DNA from: CAIQPV01 sp964480365
GTDB taxonomy: Bacteria; Pseudomonadota; Gammaproteobacteria; Burkholderiales; Gallionellaceae
Assembly: GCA_964480365.1 (NCBI GenBank)
Contig: CAYZPM010000003.1
Span: 62,001-126,000, forward strand
Direction: 5' to 3'
Length of the DNA stretch: 64,000 bases
Under the pieces are notes generated by a model. The model was given only the letters and a program-made list of their open reading frames with translations, was not told the DNA's origin and searched no databases. Shown one piece after another: positions 25,796-35,048 of this stretch (position 1 is the first letter of the stretch; every line of letters starts with the position of its first letter). The position numbers and the translations under genes are program-made.

Positions 25796-28189
25796 ATGAA
25801 CATATCAAGGGACAATATTATGACTTCAAATCAAACGCCCCTCTCCGCAGACGAGATTAACAATATCAATGCCTACTGGCGTGCCTGCAATTACCTCGCT
25901 GCGGGGATGATCTATCTGCGCGACAACCCGCTGCTCAAAGAACCACTCAAACTCGAACATATCAAGAAGCGCCTGCTTGGTCACTGGGGCTCCAGTCCTG
26001 GATTGGCTTTTGCCTACATTCACATGAATCGGCTGATCAACAAATATGATCTGGATGCGATATTCATGGCAGGGCCGGGGCATGGCGCGCCCGGCATTTT
26101 GGGCCCGGTGTATCTGGAAGGCAGGTACAGCGAGGTGTATCCAAACAAGGGCGAGAACGAAGAAGGGATGCGCCAATTCTTCAAGGAATTCTCCTTCCCC
26201 GGCGGCATCGGCAGCCACTGCACACCGGAGACGCCAGGCTCGATCCACGAAGGCGGCGAACTCGGTTACAGCGTCTCGCATGCGTTCGGTGCTGCATATG
26301 ACAACCCCGATCTGATCGTAACCGTGATGGTGGGTGACGGTGAATCGGAAACCGCTCCGCTGGCGACCTCATGGCATTCCAACAAATTTCTCAACCCGAT
26401 CCGCGACGGCGCAGTGCTGCCCATCCTGCATCTGAACGGCTACAAAATCAACAACCCTACCATCCTGTCGCGCATCTCGCACGAGGAACTGGAAAACTTG
26501 TTCAAGGGTTATGGCTGGACGCCCTATTTCGTGGAAGGCAGCGACCCGGAGACTATGCACCAGGCGATGGCTTCCACCATGGAGCAATGCGTGCTGGAAA
26601 TCCGCCGCGTCCAGCAGGAAGCACGTAGTAGCGGCAACGCGATTCGCCCGCGCTGGCCGATGATCGTGTTGCGCTCACCCAAGGGCTGGACCGGCCCGAA
26701 AGAAGTGGACGGCAAGAAGGTGGAAGGTTTCTGGCGCTCGCATCAAGTGCCGATCGGCGACGTGAAGACAGCGGAACATTTCGCCAAGCTGGAAGAGTGG
26801 CTGAAGAGTTACAAGGCGGAAGAGTTGTTTGACGCGAACGGTACGCTGTTGCCTGAACTGAAAGCGTTGGCTCCTAAAGGCAATCGACGTATGAGTGCGA
26901 ATCGTCATGCCAACGGCGGGTTGTTACGAAAGGCATTGCACATGCCTGACTGCAAGGATTATGCATTTGCCGTGACCAAACCGGGCACGACCACCGCCGA
27001 GAATACCCGTCCGCTGGGTAGATTTTTGCGCGACATCATGCGCGATAACATGCACAACTTCCGCGTGTTTGGCCCGGATGAAAACAGTTCAAATAAGTTG
27101 GACAATATTTACGAAGTCAGCAAGAAAACCTGGCTGGCCGATTATCTGCCGGAAGATGCAGGCGGCGGTGAACTGTCGCCAGATGGGCGCGTGATGGAAA
27201 TGCTGTCCGAGCATACGCTGGAAGGCTGGCTGGAAGGTTACCTGCTCTCCGGGCGTCACGGTTTCTTCTCCACTTACGAAGCTTTCGTCCACGTCATCGA
27301 CTCGATGTTCAACCAGCACGCAAAATGGCTGGCCATGTCCAAAGACGTGCCGTGGCGCGCGCCGGTGTCGTCGCTGAACCTGCTCATCACCTCCACCGTG
27401 TGGCGGCAGGATCACAACGGGTTCACCCACCAAGACCCCGGCTTTCTCGACGTGGTGGTGAACAAAAGCCCGGACGTGACCCGCATCTATCTGCCGCCCG
27501 ATGTTAACTGCCTGCTGTCGGTCGCCGATCATTGCCTGAAGAGCACCAATTACATCAACGTCATTGTTTGCGACAAGCAGAGGCATTTGCAATTTCTCGA
27601 CATGGATGCAGCAGTCAAACATTGCACCAAAGGCATAGGTATCTGGGACTGGGCGTGCAACGATCAAGGTGCCGAACCGGATGTAGTGATCGCCAGCGCG
27701 GGCGACATTCCGACCAAAGAGGCTTTGGCGGCAATCGTCCTGTTGCGCGAAAATTTCCCCGATCTCAAAGTGCGCTTCATCAACGTGGTTGATCTCTACA
27801 AACTGACACCGGCCAGTGAGCATCCGCACGGCCTGTCGGACAAGGATTTCGATGGACTGTTCACGCTGGACAAGCCGGTCATGTTTAATTTCCACGGCTA
27901 CCCTTGGCTAATTCACCGCCTCGCCTACCGCCGCAACAACCACAAGAATTGGCATGTGCGCGGCTACAAGGAAAAAGGCAGCATCAACACGCCGCTGGAA
28001 CTCGCCATCCAGAATGAGATCGACCGTTTCAGCCTGGTAATCGACGTGATCGACCGCATCCCCGCCTTGCATGTGGCGGGAGCACATGTAAAGCAAAAGA
28101 TGCTCGACATGCAGATCGAGTGCCGTAACTATGCTTATGAAAACGGTATAGACTTGCCTGAAGTGGATGGCTGGACTTGGCCGTATTGA
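25796..28189 (+). CDS. xfp: Xylulose-5-phosphate/fructose-6-phosphate phosphoketolase
   Basis: A thiamine-diphosphate enzyme that splits xylulose-5-P (and often fructose-6-P) with phosphate, giving acetyl-phosphate and glyceraldehyde-3-P or erythrose-4-P. The 797 residues match the family length. GPGHGAPG spans residues 93-100, the ThDP/Mg motif GDGESETAP 180-188, and the C-terminal transketolase-like domain includes TWPY at the end. Two starts are possible: ATG 25796 (GAGAGG upstream) and ATG 25820 (AAGGGA upstream, MTSNQTPLS). Either gives a normal enzyme. ackA follows after a 93-nt gap, providing the next step from acetyl-phosphate to acetate and ATP. Confidence 0.97.
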   Translation: MNISRDNIMTSNQTPLSADEINNINAYWRACNYLAAGMIYLRDNPLLKEPLKLEHIKKRLLGHWGSSPGLAFAYIHMNRLINKYDLDAIFMAGPGHGAPGILGPVYLEGRYSEVYPNKGENEEGMRQFFKEFSFPGGIGSHCTPETPGSIHEGGELGYSVSHAFGAAYDNPDLIVTVMVGDGESETAPLATSWHSNKFLNPIRDGAVLPILHLNGYKINNPTILSRISHEELENLFKGYGWTPYFVEGSDPETMHQAMASTMEQCVLEIRRVQQEARSSGNAIRPRWPMIVLRSPKGWTGPKEVDGKKVEGFWRSHQVPIGDVKTAEHFAKLEEWLKSYKAEELFDANGTLLPELKALAPKGNRRMSANRHANGGLLRKALHMPDCKDYAFAVTKPGTTTAENTRPLGRFLRDIMRDNMHNFRVFGPDENSSNKLDNIYEVSKKTWLADYLPEDAGGGELSPDGRVMEMLSEHTLEGWLEGYLLSGRHGFFSTYEAFVHVIDSMFNQHAKWLAMSKDVPWRAPVSSLNLLITSTVWRQDHNGFTHQDPGFLDVVVNKSPDVTRIYLPPDVNCLLSVADHCLKSTNYINVIVCDKQRHLQFLDMDAAVKHCTKGIGIWDWACNDQGAEPDVVIASAGDIPTKEALAAIVLLRENFPDLKVRFINVVDLYKLTPASEHPHGLSDKDFDGLFTLDKPVMFNFHGYPWLIHRLAYRRNNHKNWHVRGYKEKGSINTPLELAIQNEIDRFSLVIDVIDRIPALHVAGAHVKQKMLDMQIECRNYAYENGIDLPEVDGWTWPY

Positions 28190-28282
28190 AACTGTGAAAG
28201 GTTCGCTCCTACGTCGCTAACGGGGGAAGGGCGCGGAGGTTTTACCCTTGCCCCTTATCCCTTGCCCCTTCTCAACAATTTT

Positions 28283-29338
28283 ATGCAAACCATCCTCACT
28301 ATCAACAGCGGCTCGTCGTCCCTCAAGGCGAGCCTGTTCCATGCCGACGGCTCGCGACGCAATTTACATTATGGGCATGTGCGTAAACCTCAAGAAGCAT
28401 TCGACCGGCTCATGCTTGATCTGAGCGGCGATATGCCCGACATAGTGGGGCATCGCTTCGTTCATGGCGGCGACATCGCTGATGCGGCAAGGCTGGTTGA
28501 CAATGCAGAACGGGCGCGACTGGAAAGTCTGATTCATCTTGCGCCGCTGCACTTGCCGGGCAATCTGCTCGGCATTGATTTATGCACACAGCGTTTTGCC
28601 GTGCCACAGGTGGCGTGTTTCGATACGGCGTTTCACGCTGCCATGCCAGAATTAGCCAAATGCCTGCCCATCCCGAGCGAGCTAGGTCTGCGCCGCTTCG
28701 GTTTCCACGGTCTCAATTACGCGCATATCGCCAAGGTCTTGCCTGGAATTCTGGGTAAGGCCGCGCATGGCAAAGTTGTCGTCGCGCATCTTGGCAGCGG
28801 CGCCAGCCTGTGCCTGTTGGAGAATCTGAAATCAGTGGACACCACCATGGGCTACACCCCGGCTGGCGGCATTACCATGGGAACCCGGAGCGGCGACCTT
28901 GATCCCGGCGTGATGCTGGAGTTGGCGCAGCGTTATCCCCCCGAACAATTGAGCGACATGGTGTTTCACAAGATGGGGCTGCTCGCGCTATCCGGCGGTG
29001 AAAGTTCCGAGATGAGCGATCTGCTATCCAGCAATAGTGAACAGGCAAAATTTGCGGCCGCCTATTTCTGCCGCCAGGTGCGCGCCGCTATCGGCGGCTT
29101 TGCCGCCAAGGCGGGTGGCATGGATGCGCTTATTTTCTCGGGTGGCATAGGAGAACACTCACCTGAAATTCGCGCAAGCATTTGCAACCCGCTGGCGTTT
29201 CTTGGTTTTGAACTGGACAATGCAGCTAAGCAAACCAGTCAGGCCAGTATTGGCTTGCCCGGTTCCAAACCGATACTGGTCATCCCCGCCGATGAGGAAG
29301 GAATGATCCGTGATCTATGTTTGGAATATTTGGGTTAA
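28283..29338 (+). CDS. ackA: Acetate kinase (short form)
   Basis: AckA interconverts acetyl-phosphate plus ADP with acetate plus ATP. The motifs are intact: TINSGSSSLKASLF at the N-terminus, HRFVHGG, FDTAFHAAMP, RRFGFHGLNYAHI, AHLGSGASLC, MGTRSGDLDPG and GGIGEHSPEIR. The frame runs back to a TTG at 28262, but I chose the ATG at 28283 because homology starts at MQTILTINSG. At 351 aa it is shorter than the usual 400 or so, by loops rather than by truncation. No ribosome binding site is obvious. It follows xfp and probably uses its product. Confidence 0.95.
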   Translation: MQTILTINSGSSSLKASLFHADGSRRNLHYGHVRKPQEAFDRLMLDLSGDMPDIVGHRFVHGGDIADAARLVDNAERARLESLIHLAPLHLPGNLLGIDLCTQRFAVPQVACFDTAFHAAMPELAKCLPIPSELGLRRFGFHGLNYAHIAKVLPGILGKAAHGKVVVAHLGSGASLCLLENLKSVDTTMGYTPAGGITMGTRSGDLDPGVMLELAQRYPPEQLSDMVFHKMGLLALSGGESSEMSDLLSSNSEQAKFAAAYFCRQVRAAIGGFAAKAGGMDALIFSGGIGEHSPEIRASICNPLAFLGFELDNAAKQTSQASIGLPGSKPILVIPADEEGMIRDLCLEYLG

Positions 29339-29443
29339 GCGTGGGGATCGTAGCCCGGATGGAACATCGTGCAATCCGGGAATGCGGCGCTCCGCTACCA
29401 GCTCAGACGTATAATTTTGCATCAACTCACAGGAGAGTCACAC

Positions 29444-30394
29444 ATGGCAAATTTGCTCGAACAACTGAAATCCATGACTACAATTGTGGCCGATACGGGG
29501 GATATCGAGGCGATCCGCCATCATCTCCCGCAGGACGCCACCACCAACCCTTCCCTGCTGCTCAAGGCGGCATCGTTGCCCGAGTATGCGCCTCTTATCG
29601 AGGACTCGATTGCCTGGGCCAAAGCACAGAGCGCAAATCCTGAACAGCAGGTGCATGACGCCCTAGACAAGCTGGCGATAAATGTCGGACTTGAAGTGCT
29701 CAAGATTGTGCCGGGACGAATCTCGACCGAAGTGGATGCGCGGCTTTCCTTCAATACGGAAGCTACCTTGCACAAGGCGCGCAAGCTGATCGGACTGTAT
29801 AACGATGCGGGTATCGAAAACCATCGTGTGCTGATAAAAATCGCCTCCACCTGGGAAGGCATTCAGGCTGCGGAAATACTCGAAGGCGAAGGCATTAACT
29901 GCAACCTCACCCTAATGTTCGGCTTTGCGCAGGCGCGTGCAGGCGCCGAGGTTGGCGCGACGTTGATTTCTCCGTTCGTCGGTCGCATCCTCGATTGGCA
30001 CAAGGCGCACAGCGGGCACGATTTTACGGCTGAGGAAGATCCAGGTGTGTTGTCGGTGCGGCAGATTTATGACTACTACAAAACCTACGCTTACAAGACT
30101 ATCGTCATGGGCGCGTCATTCCGTAACATGGGTGAAATCCTGGCACTGGCAGGCTGTGACCGACTGACTATCGCCCCATCCTTGCTGAAGGAGCTTGAAG
30201 CAGGACAGGGGCAGCTCGTGCGCCGCCTGTCCGATCTTGGTGTATACCAACCTCGCCCGGCGCGTATAACCGAAGCTGAGTTTCGCTGGCAGATGAATGA
30301 GGATGCCATGGCTACGGAAAAACTGGCCGAAGGCATACGCGGTTTCACCGCAGACCAAATCAAGCTGGAAAAGGTGCTGGCGACAAAATTCTAA
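29444..30394 (+). CDS. tal: Transaldolase (TalB type)
   Basis: Transaldolase moves a dihydroxyacetone unit between sugar phosphates and feeds the pentose phosphate pool used by phosphoketolase. From the ATG at 29444 (AGGAGAG upstream) the product is 316 aa, the TalB length. The Schiff-base lysine is K132 in LIKIASTWEGI, and DATTNPSLLL and NLTLMFGFAQA are family signatures. Together with xfp and ackA it makes a compact sugar-phosphate module. The 105-nt gap after ackA contains CCCGGA..TCCGGG intergenic repeat-like sequence. Confidence 0.97.
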   Translation: MANLLEQLKSMTTIVADTGDIEAIRHHLPQDATTNPSLLLKAASLPEYAPLIEDSIAWAKAQSANPEQQVHDALDKLAINVGLEVLKIVPGRISTEVDARLSFNTEATLHKARKLIGLYNDAGIENHRVLIKIASTWEGIQAAEILEGEGINCNLTLMFGFAQARAGAEVGATLISPFVGRILDWHKAHSGHDFTAEEDPGVLSVRQIYDYYKTYAYKTIVMGASFRNMGEILALAGCDRLTIAPSLLKELEAGQGQLVRRLSDLGVYQPRPARITEAEFRWQMNEDAMATEKLAEGIRGFTADQIKLEKVLATKF

Positions 30395-30502
30395 TTATCA
30401 CAACGGTTCAGGTGCTTTGGTATATTGACTTCTAGTCATATTCGGTGCGGTGCTAAAAGGGATTCGTGTCAACAAAATCTGAACCCTATGCGTTAAGTAA
30501 TC

Positions 30503-30524
30503 ACTTTTCAAATTTTTGAAAGGT
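30503..30524 (+). promoter_or_regulatory. Near-palindrome upstream of a small lipoprotein gene
   Basis: ACTTTTCAAATTTTTGAAAGGT is a near-perfect inverted repeat centred 36 nt before the ATG at 30550. It could be an operator or an mRNA hairpin. No regulator can be named. Confidence 0.25.
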
Positions 30525-30549
30525 AATTTCATACAACAAAGGAGAAATT

Positions 30550-30828
30550 ATGAACAGTTTGAATAGTTTGAAACTGGTAGTTTTCTTGTCTGCGGCCATC
30601 TTTGCTGGCTGTGTATCTGCGGATGCATCCATGATTACACACCCAAACCTGAAAGATGCATACCAAAAATGCAATGAGGCTATTGGGCATATAGATCGTG
30701 CTCAAGAAAACAAAAACAATCAAGGTGAAGGTGAATTTGGTGGACACGCCGCAAAAGCAAAAGAACTTTTGCAGCAAGCAAAACGTCAGATTGAAATGGC
30801 TGACGAATATCGCAATTCCCATAAATAA
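30550..30828 (+). CDS. Small putative lipoprotein with helical repeats
   Basis: A 92-residue protein with a signal sequence ending in a lipobox-like IFAGC, so probably lipid-anchored after cleavage at C21. The mature part is helical and charged, with EFGGHAAKAKELLQQAKRQ, a pattern seen in small exported helical proteins of Nitrosomonadales. I cannot name the family with certainty. AAAGGAGAAATT is a good ribosome binding site and a strong terminator follows, so it is a single-gene transcript. Confidence 0.7.
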   Translation: MNSLNSLKLVVFLSAAIFAGCVSADASMITHPNLKDAYQKCNEAIGHIDRAQENKNNQGEGEFGGHAAKAKELLQQAKRQIEMADEYRNSHK

Positions 30829-30888
30829 GATTATGTAGCCGCCTGTTACCATTCTTGAACCAAGAAATGGAAGAGGTTTGAAGAGCAC

Positions 30889-30936
30889 AGGCCATTCTAA
30901 ACAACAAGGCGTTGGATAGAATGGCCTTATTTATTT
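30889..30936 (+). terminator. Rho-independent terminator
   Basis: A perfect 11-bp stem, AGGCCATTCTA (30889-30899) with TAGAATGGCCT (30917-30927), is followed by TATTTATTT. It terminates the small lipoprotein gene. The gap from 30937 to 31068 shows nothing else. Confidence 0.8.
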
Positions 30937-31068
30937 AAAACCCAAGGCGCGCTCAAAATCCAGGTACTCACGTAATTTCCTGAATTTCAAAAGACAGTCA
31001 GTTTCTGAGGGGGTAATAATAATTTCCCTCCAGCCAACATGCTTGCGTAGAGTCCTTCGTGCGACGGG

Positions 31069-31578
31069 TTAACCCGTTTTAGTCAAAAAGCCATAGACAA
31101 AAATATCAAGGTATTGTCCACCCTTTTTTACAGCACTGCGCTTAACACCTTCACGAACGAAACCGAACGATTCATATAAGTGAATTGCAGGGAAGTTGTT
31201 AGAAATTACCTCCAGCTCTACCCGCTCTATCTGTGGAACTTGGCTGGTCCATTGCAACCCGTAAACTAGCAGGCTGCGTCCAACTCCTTTGTTTCTAAAT
31301 TTAGATGCAACATTGAGACCTAGCCATACTACGTGATCCAACTGGGGCCACCCGAAGCGGGTGAGATTTATTGTGCCGATGATCTGGCCTTCTTCCTCAG
31401 CTAGAAATATTGCAGAGCGCTCGCCTGTATGCGCAGCGATGAATTGCTTCACCTGCTCAAGCGTAGGAATGCTTTGGCGAGGATCAAGCGTATCAATTTC
31501 CTCCGCAGAAATCGCAGCCATAAAAGCCTCATACGCTTGGGCGTCTGATTCAGTGACTAGACGAATGGAAAAGGGCAT
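31069..31578 (-). CDS. GNAT-family N-acetyltransferase
   Basis: A 169-residue acetyltransferase. The acetyl-CoA pyrophosphate loop is seen as RNKGVGRSLL, preceded by the VVWLGLNVASKF strand and followed by ISNNFPAIHLYESFGF, typical of RimI-like or PhnO-like enzymes that acetylate amino groups. The substrate cannot be predicted. It begins 33 nt after cheB ends and is on the same strand, so it may be read from the chemotaxis transcript. Confidence 0.85.
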   Translation of the reverse strand: MPFSIRLVTESDAQAYEAFMAAISAEEIDTLDPRQSIPTLEQVKQFIAAHTGERSAIFLAEEEGQIIGTINLTRFGWPQLDHVVWLGLNVASKFRNKGVGRSLLVYGLQWTSQVPQIERVELEVISNNFPAIHLYESFGFVREGVKRSAVKKGGQYLDIFVYGFLTKTG

Positions 31579-31611
31579 TTTATGGGGGATACCTTCGTGA
31601 ATAATGTCTGA

Positions 31612-32709
31612 TTATCTGCCAGAAATCATGGCGTGGACTGCGCTGATTTTTCCGGCGATCTGGTGTAGTGGTATTTCCTCGCATACCGCGCCCAGTTTCA
31701 TCGCCTCTTTTGGCATTCCGTACACCACGCAAGTATCCTCGTTTTCCCCTATGGTATAAGCCCCCGCATCGCGCATTTCCTTGAGGCCGCGTGCGCCATC
31801 GTCGCCCATTCCGGTCATAATGATACCCAGCGCATTCTTGCCCGCAAACTTGGCAACCGAGCGGAATAACACGTCCACCGATGGCCGGTGACGATTCACC
31901 AAAGGCCCTTCTACCACCTCTACGTGATATTGCGCACCGCTACGCTTGAGCATTATATGTTTGCCGCCGGGGGCGATCAACGCACGACCGGGAATCACGC
32001 GATCATTGTTTTTTGCTTCCAGCACTTCGATCTGGCACAGGCTATTTAACCGTTGCGCAAAAGCTTCAGTAAACACCTCTGGCATGTGTTGCACGATCAC
32101 GATGCCCGCGCAAATACGTGGCAACGCAGTCAGCACAGCTTCCAAAGCCTGGGTGCCGCCAGTGGAAGTGCCGATGGCGACAACCTGCTCGGAGGTCTGC
32201 CCCAGGCGGACTGAGCCGGGCGGAGCCAACATGGCATCAGCGTTGAGTTTGGGGCTGACATCGAGCGGACGACGCAGCGTCGTGGTATCCACCAGTCGGC
32301 GCACATTGGCGCGCGCAGCAGCCTTGACGGCTTCAACTAGATCGTTGGACGCATCTTCCTGCAGAAAACGTTTCAAGCCCATCTTGGGTTTTGTGATGAT
32401 GCTGGTGGCGCCCGCAGCAAGCGCCTGCATGGTCGCCTGAGCGCCTTTTTCAGTAAGCGTAGAACAGATCACCACGGGCGTCGGATGTTCGGCCATGATC
32501 TTGTGCAGGAAGGTGAGTCCATCCATGCGCGGCATTTCGATATCGAGCACAATCACATCCGGCCACTGCACTTTCATCTTTTCCATGGCGAAAAGAGGAT
32601 CCATGGCTGCGCCGATGACCTTGATGGACGGGTCAGACTCCAGCACTTGTTTGACGACCTCGCGCACTACTGCGGAATCATCCACGATCAATACTTTTAT
32701 TTTTTCCAT
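31612..32709 (-). CDS. cheB: Chemotaxis response regulator methylesterase CheB
   Basis: CheB removes methyl groups from, and deamidates, chemoreceptors after phosphorylation by CheA. The receiver has D56 (IVLDIEMPRMDG). The esterase domain has the catalytic triad S182 (GTSTGG), H208 (VQHMP) and D304 (MTGMGDDGA). Length is 365 aa. It is the last che gene of the minus-strand series, separated from cheD by a 162-nt gap filled by a palindromic repeat. Confidence 0.97.
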   Translation of the reverse strand: MEKIKVLIVDDSAVVREVVKQVLESDPSIKVIGAAMDPLFAMEKMKVQWPDVIVLDIEMPRMDGLTFLHKIMAEHPTPVVICSTLTEKGAQATMQALAAGATSIITKPKMGLKRFLQEDASNDLVEAVKAAARANVRRLVDTTTLRRPLDVSPKLNADAMLAPPGSVRLGQTSEQVVAIGTSTGGTQALEAVLTALPRICAGIVIVQHMPEVFTEAFAQRLNSLCQIEVLEAKNNDRVIPGRALIAPGGKHIMLKRSGAQYHVEVVEGPLVNRHRPSVDVLFRSVAKFAGKNALGIIMTGMGDDGARGLKEMRDAGAYTIGENEDTCVVYGMPKEAMKLGAVCEEIPLHQIAGKISAVHAMISGR

Positions 32710-32735
32710 TGGGTGTCTCTAAAAATTCAAGTTTC

Positions 32736-32850
32736 GTCATTCCCGCGAAGGCGGGGGAATCCAGCTAAAGCAAAAACCCTTGCGCAGCAAGGACAAACCC
32801 CAAATGCATGTTGAATAAAACCGCTGGATTCCCGCCTTCGCGGGAATGAC
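32736..32850. repeat. Palindromic repeat, copy 2 (GTCATTCCCGCG type)
   Basis: Arms at 32736-32764 and 32824-32850 (GTCATTCCCGCGAAGGCGGG..GAATCCAG and its complement, with one extra G in the first arm) flank a 59-nt spacer. It is the same family as the element at 17348-17430. It occupies the cheD-cheB gap and would be transcribed as a long hairpin. Confidence 0.9.
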
Positions 32851-32871
32851 AGGTTATATTAGAGGTGCCCA

Positions 32872-33375
32872 TTAGCTTCCCGTTTTCCTGTGGTCTACGT
32901 GGATCATTCTTACTTCGCCGCTCCACACATCAAATTCGATCTTGCGGTGACCAAAACTGCCTAGGTCGTCATATGCCACGGTGAATCCCTGTTCATCGAG
33001 CATGCTGTGCGCCATCTCAATATTTTGTTTTCCGATGTCCATTCCGTTCGATGCCCGATCATCGAACATGTTTCCGCCACCATATACGTTCACCTGATAT
33101 TGTGTGGGCACGGTATGGCGTTTCTTGAGTTCGAGCATGAATAATTCCATTGCCTCATCGCCATATTTTCCGTCTGGTGCGAGTTTCCCGCGTGGCTGGT
33201 TGCGGCTGGGCAGCATGTAATGGCACATCCCGCCGTGGACGAGCAACGGATGCCACAGGATGATCGAGACACAGGAGCCAAGCAGCGTGGTGATGCGCAG
33301 CTTCCCTTCCCCGAAACAGAAATCACCCGGTCTGAGATAGACCTCGCGGACAGGGACTATCACTTCCATACTCAC
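32872..33375 (-). CDS. cheD: Chemoreceptor glutamine deamidase CheD (copy 1)
   Basis: CheD deamidates glutamines of chemoreceptors and can bind CheC-type phosphatases. The 167-residue protein has the papain-like catalytic pair C35 (LLGSCVS) and H52 (GMCHYMLPSR), with a threonine just before. Its start overlaps the cheR stop by 4 nt, so the two are translationally coupled. A second, divergent CheD is encoded on the other strand at 35174. Confidence 0.94.
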   Translation of the reverse strand: MSMEVIVPVREVYLRPGDFCFGEGKLRITTLLGSCVSIILWHPLLVHGGMCHYMLPSRNQPRGKLAPDGKYGDEAMELFMLELKKRHTVPTQYQVNVYGGGNMFDDRASNGMDIGKQNIEMAHSMLDEQGFTVAYDDLGSFGHRKIEFDVWSGEVRMIHVDHRKTGS

Positions 33376-34181
33376 AGCCTCCTATAGACGGTTGGCTTCT
33401 CCTGCGTCAGGGCATCGGTAATGCCGTTCAGTGATTCGGAATGACCGACGATCAAATAGCCACCGTTCTTCAAACACGGAATCAGATTAGCGACGACGCG
33501 CTGCTTGGTCGGGATGTCAAAGTAGATAAGCACATTGCGCAAAAAGATCACGTCGAAATCGCCTGTCTTTTTCATCCCTTCAACATTCAAATTCAATTGT
33601 TCGAAATTTACATGCTGGCGCAGTTTCTTGTCGATCAGAAAAGTGCCAGTCTGATCGCCTTTACCCTTCAAACAGTATTTTTTCAGGTACGCGGGAGGTA
33701 TCTTGTCCGCTTCAGCAATACCATAGTGTCCGTGCCGCGCTTGCTCCAGCACGGAGTTACTGATGTCAGTACCGAGAATTTCCCAGGCGCCATCCTCTCC
33801 CATCTTGTCGGCCAAGATCATGGCGATAGTATAGGCCTCCGCGCCGACGGAGGCGGCGGCGCTCCACACGCGAAACTTATGCCCCTGCTTGATGGCGGGC
33901 GGGGCAATTTGTTTGAGGAAATCGAAATGCTGCGGCTCGCGAAAGAAATAGGTCTCGTTGGTGGTAAGCAAGTCCACCATGAACTGTAATTCATCGCTAT
34001 GGGCGACATCGGTTACATACTTAAAATATTGAGTATAATTATTCAGGCCCAGCGCGGTGAGCCGTTTGGACAGTCTACCGGTGAGCAGCATTTTTTTTGC
34101 GTCAGAAAGCGATATACCGGAAATATCGTAGAGCAGGCTGCTTAGACGCTTGAACTCTGTATCGTTGATTTCGTAACTCAT
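33372..34181 (-). CDS. cheR: Chemotaxis methyltransferase CheR
   Basis: CheR methylates glutamates in chemoreceptors using SAM. The 269-residue protein has the helical N-terminal domain (FKRLSSLLYDISGISL), the TNETYFFREPQHFDFL signature, the SAM motif around RVWSAAASVGAEAYTIAM and the DVIFLRNVLIYFD strand. It lies 15 nt after the HDOD gene and overlaps cheD by 4 nt. Confidence 0.97.
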   Translation of the reverse strand: MSYEINDTEFKRLSSLLYDISGISLSDAKKMLLTGRLSKRLTALGLNNYTQYFKYVTDVAHSDELQFMVDLLTTNETYFFREPQHFDFLKQIAPPAIKQGHKFRVWSAAASVGAEAYTIAMILADKMGEDGAWEILGTDISNSVLEQARHGHYGIAEADKIPPAYLKKYCLKGKGDQTGTFLIDKKLRQHVNFEQLNLNVEGMKKTGDFDVIFLRNVLIYFDIPTKQRVVANLIPCLKNGGYLIVGHSESLNGITDALTQEKPTVYRRL

Positions 34182-34196
34182 GATCTGGAAGCTCGC

Positions 34197-35048
34197 CTAG
34201 AACTGTAATGCCTTGGTCAGCGAGCTAACCTCTTCTGCCGCTTCATTGAGTATACGGGTAAGCGTTTCCTCGCCAATCACCATTTCGATGCTTGCGGTCA
34301 TATTCTCGCCAGCCTCCCTTGCATCCAATTGATGTAACGGTGACGGTACCGGGGAGAGTTCTTCGGCAAGCAACAAGGTATCCGCCAGCGTCACCGGCGG
34401 CATAGATAGGAAGCCGTCCCAGAATGCCTCAATGGTAGTTGCTACGGATTCCGGCACCGATAGCTTATTGAGCACTGCACGCCCTACTTCGATTTCACCG
34501 TGTTCGAGCCAATCCGTGAAATCGTCATCCAGCAATCCCGGAAATTCCCCGGCACGTGAGAGCATATAAAATCCGCCGATCTCGTGAACGATGCCGGCGA
34601 ACAGGGCGGTCTCAGTATCCTGATGGGTTACGTGGCGTGCGAACACATGAGCAAGTGAAGCAACGTAGGCGGTGTGTTCCCACAGTTTGTTCACTAACTC
34701 CTGATGCTTCTGGTCAGTCGATTTACCCGCCATCTGACGCGTCACCAAAGCCATCGCCAATGACCGCACCGTACTGAACCCGAGCCGGGCCACGGCTACA
34801 CGCACATCGGTAATTTCCTGCCCGGAACGGTTGTAGACTACGGAATTGGCAATGGCTATCACCCGCGCCGAGAGCAGCGGCTCCGCCTGAATCAGCCTTG
34901 CAGCAGTATCGACATGGCCGTTGGGATCGTCCAGAGCCTGGCGCACCTTGAGCGCCACTTGGGCGCCAGTAGGGAAAGCCAACTCACCCTGTGCCACTTG
35001 GGTAGCGATAGTCTTAAAAGCTTCACGTTTATCCATGGAGTTAATCAT
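34197..35048 (-). CDS. HDOD-domain signalling protein
   Basis: HDOD proteins are HD-fold domains without full catalytic residues, found in chemotaxis and virulence regulation. This 283-residue product matches along its length: LIQAEPLLSARVIAIANS, then VRVAVARLGFSTVRSLAMAL and FAGIVHEIGGFYML. The last of these keeps only part of the HD pair. Two starts are possible (ATG 35048 or 35036), neither with a clear ribosome binding site. It heads the HDOD-cheR-cheD(-cheB) group and is divergent from the second cheD. Confidence 0.88.
   Translation of the reverse strand: MINSMDKREAFKTIATQVAQGELAFPTGAQVALKVRQALDDPNGHVDTAARLIQAEPLLSARVIAIANSVVYNRSGQEITDVRVAVARLGFSTVRSLAMALVTRQMAGKSTDQKHQELVNKLWEHTAYVASLAHVFARHVTHQDTETALFAGIVHEIGGFYMLSRAGEFPGLLDDDFTDWLEHGEIEVGRAVLNKLSVPESVATTIEAFWDGFLSMPPVTLADTLLLAEELSPVPSPLHQLDAREAGENMTASIEMVIGEETLTRILNEAAEEVSSLTKALQF

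Noticed and set aside
25590..25808. 72-aa minus-strand ORF upstream of xfp
   Set aside because: The C-terminal part looks protein-like, but there is no start signal, it overlaps the xfp start, and I recognise no family. Kept only as a note in the intergenic entry.
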